Source of the DNA: JABDDM01 sp038240295
GTDB taxonomy: Bacteria > Bacteroidota > Ignavibacteria > Palsa-1295
Reading direction: 5' to 3'
DNA length: 10,111 nucleotides
NCBI GenBank assembly: GCA_038240295.1
Contig: JBBSDW010000123.1
Coordinates: 1-10,111, forward strand
Shown: positions 1 through 6,493 of the stretch, piece by piece
How the letters are laid out: the number at the start of each line of letters is the position of its first letter
How positions within the stretch are numbered: the stretch's first letter is position 1
Notes under the pieces: generated by a model
The model's database searches: none
What the model was told of the DNA's origin: nothing
The model's input: the letters and a program-made list of their open reading frames with translations, nothing else
Program-made: the position numbers and the translations under genes

Positions 1-1
1 C

Positions 2-343
2 AAGCCTGCACGCGATAATCGGATGATGCCACCGCCTAAGGAACAACGCCAGGCGCCAATGCCCGAACCTCGCGGAAGAAATCTATTCCCGCCACAGGAT
101 GGTCCACGACGTAATGGGCCGGCACAGAATGGACCGATACAAAATGGTCCGCCGAAGAAAAAGCGGGGCGCCAAAAAACCGGGGGGTGGAGGTGGTAACG
201 GTGGCGGCTATGGCGGTACCGATTTCGATAACGTCCAGCCGATGTCAAACTATTCGCCAGGACTTCCGCCAACAAGTGTCGTTGATGGCGGCGGTTCTCG
301 CTCCAGGCCAGCGCCAAAGGGCCGCTGGAAAGGAAAACGCTAA
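2..343 (+). CDS. C-terminal part of a protein with a basic Pro/Gly-rich low-complexity tail (5'-partial)
   Basis: The reading frame is open from the left edge to TAA at 341-343, so this is probably the last 113 residues of a longer protein; the first internal ATG is at 23. The visible part is low complexity: proline-rich at first, then four five-residue units of the form D/N-G-P-x-x (98-157), a lysine/arginine cluster (KKKRGAKK), a glycine run with Asn and Tyr (GGGGGNGGGYGG), and a basic end, KGRWKGKR. Such disordered, basic, Gly-rich tails are common on RNA-binding proteins, including DEAD-box helicases, but no folded domain is visible and I cannot name the protein. A separate 106-residue protein starting at 23 is possible but less likely. 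A beta-CASP nuclease-like gene follows 107 nt downstream with no terminator seen between, so shared transcription is possible. Confidence 0.6.
   Translation, partial: KPARDNRMMPPPKEQRQAPMPEPRGRNLFPPQDGPRRNGPAQNGPIQNGPPKKKRGAKKPGGGGGNGGGYGGTDFDNVQPMSNYSPGLPPTSVVDGGGSRSRPAPKGRWKGKR
98..157 (+). repeat. Four 15-nt in-frame units encoding (D/N)GPxx
   Basis: Four consecutive 15-nt units encode DGPRR, NGPAQ, NGPIQ and NGPPK within the partial protein at the left edge. Third codon positions differ between units (GGT, GGG, GGA, GGT for the glycine), so the repeat is conserved at the protein level and is not a fresh DNA duplication. Confidence 0.7.
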
Positions 344-450
344 GGGGCAAGGGGGCAAGAGAGGCAAGGATGAAGGATGAATTCATCGAATGGATTTGAG
401 GCTGAGAATTAAATTATCTGGTTACACACGATCTTAACTTCGTTAACGAT

Positions 451-1857
451 ATGTTTACGATACAATTTCTTGGGGCGGCTGGTCAGGTGACTGGGTCGAA
501 ATATTTTTTGCGGACTGCGAAAAGCCGCGGCTTTATGGTTGACTGCGGACTCTTTCAAGGCACGCGCGATCTCACCGTGCTAAACTGGAATCCGCTTCCG
601 ATCGAGATCGGCGATGTGGCGAATATTGTCTTGACCCACGCACATCTCGATCATACGGGGTATCTCCCGAAACTCGGTAAGAACGGATTTACCGGACAGA
701 TCTGGGCAACTCCTGCAACGAAAGACGTCTCCGCGATCATCCTAAGAGATTCCGCGCATCTTCAGCAAGAGGAAGCATACCATGCGAACAAGCACGGCTA
801 CAGCCATCACAAGCCTGCGGAGCCGCTCTATGGACCGGACGATGCAGAGGCAGTGATCGCAAGATTTGTAACGCAGGAGCGTCATAGCAAGAAGTTGCTT
901 CCTGACGATGTCACCTTCGAATATTTTAACGCCGGACATATTCTCGGCTCGAATTTCGTGTTGGTCGAGAAGCGATTCGAAGATCGCGATCCGATCCGCG
1001 TTTTATTTTCGGGCGATCTTGGCCGCGAGAATCCGGTCTATTTGAAGCCTCGCGAAGATCCGCCACAAGCCGATATTGTAGTTTGCGAATCGACGTATGG
1101 TGATCGCTTTCATTCGAAAGAGGATCCGCAGTTCGAATTCGGCGCGATCATCGAGGAGATCGTGAAGAATCGTCAGGTGCTGCTTGTGCCAGCATTCGCA
1201 GTCGACCGCGCGCAGGAGTTGATCTTCTCTCTCAATAATCTCATGCGCGATGGGAAAATACCGCCGATCCCCACGTATGTCGATTCTCCGATGGCAACGA
1301 GCGTGACAGAGCTCTACGAAAAATATTCGGAAGATCACACAATGTCGAAAGCCGAGCTTGGCGAATCCGATCATAATCCACTGTCATTCGACTCACTGCA
1401 CTTTACCCAAACTCCAGACCAATCGAAAGCGCTCAATAAGCTTACCGGTCCCGCGATCATCATCAGTGCTGGCGGGATGGCGACGGGCGGACGCATCATG
1501 CATCATTTGCAGAATCGCCTGTCCGATCCATCGACCGTCGTGCTCTTCACCGGCTTTCAGGGTCAGGGTACGCTCGGCAGACAACTCATTGATGGCGCGA
1601 CACATGCGACGGTGCTTGGTGTGCAGGTCGAAGTCAAAGCTCAAGTAAAAAAGCTGCTTTCTATGAGTGGACATTCCGATCAGGGCGAGATCATATCATG
1701 GCTCAAACGAATGCCGCAGGCGCCCAAGCATATCTTTCTCACACACGGTGAAGATTCGGCGCGCATTGTGCTCAAAGGTGTCATCGAAAAAGAACTGGGA
1801 TGGACCCTGCACCTTCCGAAGCTCAATGAACTGTTTGACCTGACCCAACTTGCATAA
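451..1857 (+). CDS. Beta-CASP metallo-beta-lactamase-fold protein (RNA-processing exonuclease type)
   Basis: This 468-residue protein has the full set of metallo-beta-lactamase metal motifs: D31 (VDCG), H63-x-H65-x-D67-H68 (THAHLDHTGYLP), H163 (AGHILGS), D189 (FSGDLG) and a late histidine H432 (THGE). Between them sits the beta-CASP cap, with the CESTYGDR segment near 212-219, PAFAVDRAQEL near 247-257, and SGHSD at 406-410. This is the family of bacterial and archaeal CPSF/Ysh1-like proteins with the 'RNA specificity' domain, which use two zinc ions to cut or degrade RNA in the cytoplasm. Length is typical. The ATG at 451 starts directly on the N-terminal strand FTIQFLGAAGQVTGS and no earlier start is needed; no Shine-Dalgarno sequence is seen. 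Its stop overlaps the start of the next gene, which suggests translational coupling. The exact substrate cannot be told from sequence. Confidence 0.93.
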   Translation: MFTIQFLGAAGQVTGSKYFLRTAKSRGFMVDCGLFQGTRDLTVLNWNPLPIEIGDVANIVLTHAHLDHTGYLPKLGKNGFTGQIWATPATKDVSAIILRDSAHLQQEEAYHANKHGYSHHKPAEPLYGPDDAEAVIARFVTQERHSKKLLPDDVTFEYFNAGHILGSNFVLVEKRFEDRDPIRVLFSGDLGRENPVYLKPREDPPQADIVVCESTYGDRFHSKEDPQFEFGAIIEEIVKNRQVLLVPAFAVDRAQELIFSLNNLMRDGKIPPIPTYVDSPMATSVTELYEKYSEDHTMSKAELGESDHNPLSFDSLHFTQTPDQSKALNKLTGPAIIISAGGMATGGRIMHHLQNRLSDPSTVVLFTGFQGQGTLGRQLIDGATHATVLGVQVEVKAQVKKLLSMSGHSDQGEIISWLKRMPQAPKHIFLTHGEDSARIVLKGVIEKELGWTLHLPKLNELFDLTQLA

Positions 1858-4732
1858 CTCAGGCAGGACATCTATTGCGATAGCCGCACTCATTTTGGTG
1901 ATGAGTGCAGTTTTGCTTTTCCCGAATTCCTCCCAGGCTCAACTCGGTTCTCCGCTTGGTGCTGGTCATCCCGAATTGACCTGGCGGCAGATCGAGACCG
2001 AACACTTTCTCATTATTTATTACGAAGGTCTCGACACCATCGCACAAAAAATCGCTCCTGTCGCCGAAGAGGCCTATCGAGTCGTAACTACAAATCTTCA
2101 AACGCCGCTGCAAGGAAAAACGAAGATCTACGTTTCCGATAACGACGAGATCAAGAATGCCTTTGCCTTTTCGGACGATCATATTTTCATCTGGCTTCGC
2201 GGCATCCTCGACGATCTTCCGTACTCTATCCGATCGAGCGGGACTTCGAAGTGGCTGCGCACCGTGATCACGCATGAATTTACCCACATCGTGATCGCGC
2301 ATGCGACAAAAAGCTGGACCGATATCATTGCCGGCCTCGACAATGTGCCTCGCTGGTTCAACGAAGGCATGGCGCGCTTCATGGAGCCCGATGGCTGGAC
2401 GGATGATCTTGACATGGCGCTCCGCGTCGCAACGATCTCGGACAGACTCAATTTCGACAACGATGATTATTTGAGCGGCGTACTTATTTATGAAGGCGGT
2501 CAATCGCTCGTCAGGTTTATCGCGATGAACTATGGCGACTCCTCACTGGTCCATATCCTGAAGCATCGAAGCGCGCTGGGCCTCTATGATTTCGATGAAG
2601 CCGTTCTGAAGGTTACAAAGCATTCGCTTTCGGAAATTTATGGCGAGTGGCATAAATACCTAACGGTCTATTATGGTACGTCGTATGGTCAGCACGACGA
2701 TATGAAGGACATCGGACGCAAGATCCGTTCAGGGCTCGAGATCGTAGAAACTGCTCGCCTTGAGCCCGATGGCAAAAAAATCGCTATCATCGGCAAGGAA
2801 GATGTCGAAACGCCGCAAGGCATTTACGTGATGCTGAACGACACAACCGAGGCTGAAAAGATATTCGCGCAGCCAGGTGTCGAGCCATCTCTTTCGTGGT
2901 CGCTCGACGGGCGCCATCTCCTCTTTTCCAAACTTCGATTCGGTCCGCACGCCGATCTCGAACACGACATTTATAAACTCAGCATCGAATCAGGCGACAT
3001 CGAACGCCTCACCACGGACGGCCGCTATGAATATCCCGAGGCCGCACATCGGACCGATCAATTCGTTGCCGTTCATTATCACCAAGGCGGAGCGGATCTC
3101 GATCTGCTTTCGGGCAATGGCACTAAGATTCGATCGCTCACACGTTTCAACGATCCGCACGTTCAACTCTACGCTCCACGTTGGTCGCCGGACGATGCGA
3201 CGGTCGCCTGTTCCATCTTTCGCGCAAATGGTAAACGCGACATTGCTTTGATCAGCGTCGCCAACGCTGAGATCAAATATTTGACCGACGATTCGATCAA
3301 CGATCGATATCCTATCTACTCATCAAAAGGCGACTCGATCGTTTACGTTTCGCACGCGAGCGGCATTTCGAATCTGTATCGTAGTCCCGTCTCGAAACTT
3401 GATGCGCGCCCGATCAGCGATATCGCGAGCAACATTCAGGCATGGGATTGGCCCCGTTCGAAAGATTCACTCCTCGTTACTTCGTTCGATTCAAAGAATA
3501 AGGTTTCGCTTTATTGGTATCCCGCCTCGCACGAGGTCAAGGCCTCGCCCGTCGCGCAGCCTCGTCAAAAATATGGAGCTTGGAGAACGGTGCACTGGCC
3601 GCTCATTACACGCACTGAAGATTCAATTCCTGCCGCGCACCTTGGTACTGCAGAGGCGTATAACTCGCTCGCGCATATCAGCCCGTTGTTCGTATTGCCG
3701 TTCATTGGAAGCGATCGCTCACGGACAGGTGCTGGAGGTACGCGGTTCGGTCTGACGAGTGCGCTCGCCGACCCCATGGGCAAGCACGCCCTGGGGCTGC
3801 TTCTTGATTACGGCGATGCATCGAACCGATTTGGATTCGATATTTCCTATCTGAACTCACAGCTTGGATTCACCATCCTTGCAGAATATGGAGACCTGCA
3901 AAGCTTTGCAGGCGTCATTGATAACAAGAGTTACTACGAACGCGACGATCGCTGGACGCTCGGGCTTTCGAAAGCATTTTCGGCCCCGGACGATCTGTCA
4001 AAGCTTCACGTACTCTCGATCGGATTCGCCCATCGCGGGCTGGAGCCCTGGAATCTTGCCGAGTTCGCTTCGACACCCTTGAGTCTCAAACCTATCTCCG
4101 CTTCGATCAACCAGGTTGTGATAAGTTATTTCTATACATCGCGAGAGTTTGTCACAAGCCTGAGCGCCACGCATGCCGACAAAGCTCTCAGAAGTGATTT
4201 GAATTTCACCCGTTATCGATTCCTCGGTGATTATGCTTTCCCTCTGGGCGGCAATGCAGAACTGGCATTTGTCGGCAGAGCTGTCGCACAAACCGGAGAT
4301 CTCTTGCCTCAGGAATTCGTCGGGTTCACATCCTACGACTTTTTCCAGGGCGGATTCACATTCATCAGCGATCGAACGAGCGACCGCATGCGCGGCATTC
4401 GCCGGTACTATTATGGCAATCGGATGGCCATCTTTTCACCCGAGTTGCGCGAGCCCGACTTTCTCTTCGGCAAACTCGTACCACTCGTCGGCGCCTTCCA
4501 TCCAACGCTTGTAGAATTTTTCGACCTCGGAAGCGTATGGTACGGCGATCACCCGACGAATCAGCCGAACGTCGATGTTACGCCACTTTCCAAAACGCAC
4601 TGGCTCCAGAGTTACGGACTCGAACTTCGGGCGGGCGCCGAAAATATTTTTGAAGTCTCCTTCGGCGTCGGTTGGGAAGTTGCGCATGCACCGCAACCCG
4701 ATTTTTATTTACGAGTCGTTGGCGGCCTATAA
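1850..4732 (+). CDS. Secreted HExxH peptidase-like protein with WD40-like repeats and a C-terminal outer-membrane barrel
   Basis: The 960-residue product begins with a signal peptide (about residues 1-30, hydrophobic core IAIAALILVMSAVLLF, probable cleavage after SQA). Residues 40-280 resemble the peptidase-MA-like gluzincin group: HEFTH at 142-146 gives two zinc-binding histidines and the catalytic glutamate, and WFNEGMARFME (169-179) supplies the likely third ligand, E172. Residues 300-550 carry WD40/TolB-type beta-propeller repeats (for example LEPDGKKIAI, WSLDGRHLLFS, WSPDDATVACS). From about 620 to the end, alternating strands resemble an outer-membrane barrel, so the protein is probably anchored in the outer membrane with the peptidase and propeller in the periplasm or outside. 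The TTG at 1850 is chosen because later in-frame starts (TTG 1895, GTG 1898, ATG 1901) would cut the signal peptide; it overlaps the previous gene by 8 nt. The substrate is unknown. Confidence 0.85.
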   Translation: MHNSGRTSIAIAALILVMSAVLLFPNSSQAQLGSPLGAGHPELTWRQIETEHFLIIYYEGLDTIAQKIAPVAEEAYRVVTTNLQTPLQGKTKIYVSDNDEIKNAFAFSDDHIFIWLRGILDDLPYSIRSSGTSKWLRTVITHEFTHIVIAHATKSWTDIIAGLDNVPRWFNEGMARFMEPDGWTDDLDMALRVATISDRLNFDNDDYLSGVLIYEGGQSLVRFIAMNYGDSSLVHILKHRSALGLYDFDEAVLKVTKHSLSEIYGEWHKYLTVYYGTSYGQHDDMKDIGRKIRSGLEIVETARLEPDGKKIAIIGKEDVETPQGIYVMLNDTTEAEKIFAQPGVEPSLSWSLDGRHLLFSKLRFGPHADLEHDIYKLSIESGDIERLTTDGRYEYPEAAHRTDQFVAVHYHQGGADLDLLSGNGTKIRSLTRFNDPHVQLYAPRWSPDDATVACSIFRANGKRDIALISVANAEIKYLTDDSINDRYPIYSSKGDSIVYVSHASGISNLYRSPVSKLDARPISDIASNIQAWDWPRSKDSLLVTSFDSKNKVSLYWYPASHEVKASPVAQPRQKYGAWRTVHWPLITRTEDSIPAAHLGTAEAYNSLAHISPLFVLPFIGSDRSRTGAGGTRFGLTSALADPMGKHALGLLLDYGDASNRFGFDISYLNSQLGFTILAEYGDLQSFAGVIDNKSYYERDDRWTLGLSKAFSAPDDLSKLHVLSIGFAHRGLEPWNLAEFASTPLSLKPISASINQVVISYFYTSREFVTSLSATHADKALRSDLNFTRYRFLGDYAFPLGGNAELAFVGRAVAQTGDLLPQEFVGFTSYDFFQGGFTFISDRTSDRMRGIRRYYYGNRMAIFSPELREPDFLFGKLVPLVGAFHPTLVEFFDLGSVWYGDHPTNQPNVDVTPLSKTHWLQSYGLELRAGAENIFEVSFGVGWEVAHAPQPDFYLRVVGGL

Positions 4733-4755
4733 ACATTGGGGCACTATCGACTGAC

Positions 4756-4773
4756 AGGAGTTCTTCTATGTGA
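4756..4773 (+). promoter_or_regulatory. AGGAG ribosome-binding site followed by an ATG-TGA start-stop
   Basis: AGGAG at 4756-4760 lies 7 nt before an ATG at 4768 that is followed at once by TGA (4771-4773). This is a well-formed start site for a one-codon reading frame, in the same frame as the ftsB-like gene whose first usable start, TTG, comes at 4795. It may be a regulatory minimal ORF, a relic of the gene's original start, or a sequencing or assembly error. Confidence 0.4.
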
Positions 4774-4794
4774 TGTACTTTTTATAGACTGCTC

Positions 4795-5109
4795 TTGGCC
4801 AAGAAGTCGATCAAAGCTCGCGTTCGCACACTACTTCGCTCGCCGAAGCTTTTGCTCATTTTTGCGATCATCATCGTACTGACCGCAACGCTCCTATTTG
4901 CCAACAAAGGCCTCTGGCGCCATGCGCAGCTTCGACGCGAGATCTCGACACAGCAGGAGAAGCAAAAGCAGCTCGACGACGAGCAAAAAGTTTTGTCGAA
5001 GCAAGTAGATCAACTGAAAACCGAAGACCCGGCGACACTCGAACGTATCGCGCGCGAGAAATACAACATGCGGCGTCCGGGCGAGACGATCTACCGCGAT
5101 TCAAATTAA
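4795..5109 (+). CDS. ftsB: FtsB/DivIC-family septum formation protein
   Basis: The 104-residue protein has a short basic cytoplasmic N-terminus (AKKSIKARVRTLLRSPK), one membrane helix at about 18-36 (LLLIFAIIIVLTATLLFA), a heptad-rich coiled coil at about 42-76, and the family's C-terminal signature DPATLERIAREKYNMRRPGETIYR (78-101). FtsB/DivIC proteins form a complex with FtsL and FtsQ/DivIB and help activate septal peptidoglycan synthesis at the division site; size and topology match. The frame has no ATG before residue 92, and an in-frame TGA lies at 4771, so the start must be TTG 4795 or CTG 4789; TTG gives the usual short basic tail. It sits 62 nt after the barrel protein and 14 nt before the ROK kinase, probably in one transcript. 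The ftsB/divIC naming follows the family and does not separate the two. Confidence 0.85.
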   Translation: MAKKSIKARVRTLLRSPKLLLIFAIIIVLTATLLFANKGLWRHAQLRREISTQQEKQKQLDDEQKVLSKQVDQLKTEDPATLERIAREKYNMRRPGETIYRDSN

Positions 5110-5123
5110 TCGGCACATCTCTA

Positions 5124-6056
5124 ATGAGCGCTACACTTTATCTCGGAATCGATATCGGCGGCACTTCGATCAAGTTCGGGGTAGTCGATCTGAATGCACG
5201 CAAAATCATCGCACAGTCTGCGGTGGTAACTCCCGTTTCGAAGCCGGAGGATTCAGTCGAGCTTATTGCGAAGGAGATCGAGAAGATCAAAGTGAGTAAT
5301 CAGATCAAGGCAACCATTGGAGTCGGAGCGCCGGGCGCGATGAACCTTGATCGAACGGTCGTACGCAATCCGCCAAATCTTCCCGACTGGCATGAAGTGG
5401 CGCTCAAGGCAATGATCGAAGCGAAGTCGCCGGGAGTGACGGTTGAACTCGACAACGATGCAAAGGTCGCAACGCTCGCCGAAGCGAAGTTCGGTGCCGC
5501 AGAAGGCCTGCAAAATTTTATCATGCTCACGCTCGGCACGGGCGTCGGCGGAGGCATCTATGCCGATGGCAAAATCTTTCGCGGCGCTTCCGGCGGTGCA
5601 GGGGAGTTTGGTCAATTTGGCGTCGATGCTGAGGGTACGCCTCTTGAAAAATATATCGGTCAGCGGTATCTCGCAAGCCGGGCTCTCGATAAGTTAAAGA
5701 CGACCGGCGCACAAAGCTCGCTTCGTAAATTTTTAGGCGGAGCCGAACTCGATCCGAAGGAGATCTACGACGCAGCCGAAGCAGGCGACGCGTTCGCGAT
5801 CGAAGTATTCAAAGACGCCGGTGAACTTCTCGGAATGTGTTGCGCCGATGTAACAAAGCTTCTCGACATCGATATCTATATCATAGGCGGCGGGGTCGCC
5901 CGCGCCGGAGATCTCATACTCGCACCAGCCTTCGCAATCTTCAAAGCTCACGTTCTCCCGCACCAGGTAGACAAAGCAGAACTCCGCCCCGCAAAACTCG
6001 GCAACGACGCCGGAATGCTCGGCGCCGCGCTGCTGGCTGCAACGGCTGAACCATGA
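5124..6056 (+). CDS. ROK-family sugar kinase (glucokinase-like) without the zinc-binding motif
   Basis: The 310-residue protein shows the ASKHA/ROK architecture: phosphate-1 loop GIDIGGTSIKFGVVD (8-22), sugar-binding segment VGAPGAMN (67-74), catalytic aspartate in ELDNDAKVATLAE (D112), the glycine-rich phosphate-2 loop LGTGVGGGIYADGKI (137-151), GGAGEFG (157-163) with the sugar-contacting glutamate E161, and the adenosine region IIGGGVA (253-259). ROK kinases phosphorylate hexoses such as glucose or N-acetylated sugars with ATP in the cytoplasm. The usual histidine after GE-I-G is glutamine (Q164), and the CxCGxxGC cluster is absent: the sequence runs straight to GTPLEKYIG. Zinc-free ROK proteins are known, so this need not mean loss of activity. 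The protein lacks the N-terminal helix-turn-helix of ROK repressors. Start ATG 5124 lies 14 nt after the ftsB-like gene, with no clear Shine-Dalgarno. Substrate undetermined. Confidence 0.92.
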   Translation: MSATLYLGIDIGGTSIKFGVVDLNARKIIAQSAVVTPVSKPEDSVELIAKEIEKIKVSNQIKATIGVGAPGAMNLDRTVVRNPPNLPDWHEVALKAMIEAKSPGVTVELDNDAKVATLAEAKFGAAEGLQNFIMLTLGTGVGGGIYADGKIFRGASGGAGEFGQFGVDAEGTPLEKYIGQRYLASRALDKLKTTGAQSSLRKFLGGAELDPKEIYDAAEAGDAFAIEVFKDAGELLGMCCADVTKLLDIDIYIIGGGVARAGDLILAPAFAIFKAHVLPHQVDKAELRPAKLGNDAGMLGAALLAATAEP

Positions 6057-6074
6057 ATCTTAAGAGATTCCCTC

Positions 6075-6108
6075 CGCGTGGGACGGACGTCCCGTCCGTC
6101 TGGTGAGG
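6075..6108 (+). repeat. 34-nt palindromic repeat, copy 1
   Basis: The core is a hairpin, GGACGG (6081-6086), five-base loop, CCGTCC (6092-6097), inside a 34-nt unit that recurs inverted at 6192-6225 with 31 of 34 positions identical. A second pairing, GACGGAC with GTCCGTC, is also possible here. It begins 18 nt after the ROK kinase stop, so it may also act as its 3' end structure, although no T-tract follows. Confidence 0.75.
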
Positions 6109-6191
6109 TGAGCACAATCTTTAATGTTGGATCAATCTTGAACCGACTTCCTCGAAAGCATATCGATGCAATTTGACTTGCATTCAACCTG

Positions 6192-6225
6192 CCCCACCAG
6201 ACGGACGGGAAGACCGTCCCACGCG
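6192..6225 (-). repeat. 34-nt palindromic repeat, copy 2 (inverted)
   Basis: This is the inverted partner of the unit at 6075-6108. It keeps the GGACGG...CCGTCC stem (6203-6208 with 6214-6219) while the loop differs from copy 1. Stem conservation with loop change is what selection or replication of a hairpin element would give. The two copies are separated by 83 nt of non-coding sequence. Confidence 0.75.
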
Positions 6226-6310
6226 TGAAACTGTGGTTGATAGGAAGTTGTGAGGCTGGACATTCGACACCCGACGCCCGGCACAGAGCCCGGCCCTGTT
6301 TCCCCACAAA

Positions 6311-6319
6311 TGTGGATAA
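6311..6319 (-). promoter_or_regulatory. Perfect match to the DnaA box TTATCCACA
   Basis: The reverse complement of 6311-6319 is TTATCCACA, the strongest DnaA-box form known from Escherichia coli. Only one perfect copy was seen; weaker look-alikes on the + strand nearby (TTACCCACT, TTTCCCACA) have two or more mismatches. A single box could be chance or a DnaA-controlled site. It is not enough to call an origin. Confidence 0.35.
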
Positions 6320-6402
6320 ATAAATTTTTAGCCCCAAACTTACCCACTTTCCCACATTTGACCAGTTATTTCGCGTTTTCGGACAGGTATTTTCATAAAA
6401 AA

Positions 6403-6450
6403 TTTGCATTTCGCAATTGATTGTAGTAATTTAGTGCAAGCTCTTAGAAT
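6403..6450 (+). promoter_or_regulatory. Candidate promoter(s) for the sigma factor gene
   Basis: Two overlapping readings are possible. One is Bacteroidota-like: TTTG (6403-6406), 20 nt, then TAATTTAG (6427-6434), one base off the TAnnTTTG pattern. The other is sigma-70-like: TTGTAG (6421-6426), 18 nt, then TAGAAT (6445-6450). Both lie 44-60 nt before the gene start in the only AT-rich part of the gap. Read by eye, with no experimental support. Confidence 0.35.
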
Positions 6451-6481
6451 CCCATTGTGCTGATTTTTCGTATTCTTAATT

Positions 6482-6487
6482 AGAAGG
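6482..6487 (+). promoter_or_regulatory. Ribosome-binding site AGAAGG before the sigma factor GTG
   Basis: AGAAGG ends 6 nt before GTG 6494. It supports that upstream start over the internal ATG at 6713, and so supports the long N-terminal extension of the sigma factor. Confidence 0.55.
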
Positions 6488-6493
6488 CTCTTT

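Larger units (their letters stand above)
6057..6493. other. 437-nt non-coding gap between the ROK kinase and sigma factor genes
   Basis: No convincing gene lies here on either strand. Besides the two palindromic repeats it holds a short direct repeat GCCCGGC (6276-6282 and 6288-6294), a DnaA-box match (6311-6319), an inverted repeat CAAATGTGG / CCACATTTG (6307-6315 and 6352-6360), and an AT-rich stretch (about 6390-6480) that probably holds the promoter of the sigma factor gene. Confidence 0.7.

Noticed and set aside
4768..4800. Reading TGA as a sense codon to extend the ftsB-like gene
   Set aside because: The ROK gene ends normally at TGA and no other sign of a changed genetic code is present.
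5948..6409. A 153-codon - strand frame over the end of the ROK gene and the gap
   Set aside because: It overlaps a well-supported gene, translates both palindromic repeats, and its composition (Ser/Arg-rich, no motif) is that of a shadow frame.
6301..6480. A replication origin
   Set aside because: Only one good DnaA box is visible, with no cluster of boxes, no DnaA-trio pattern and no dnaA, dnaN or similar gene nearby.
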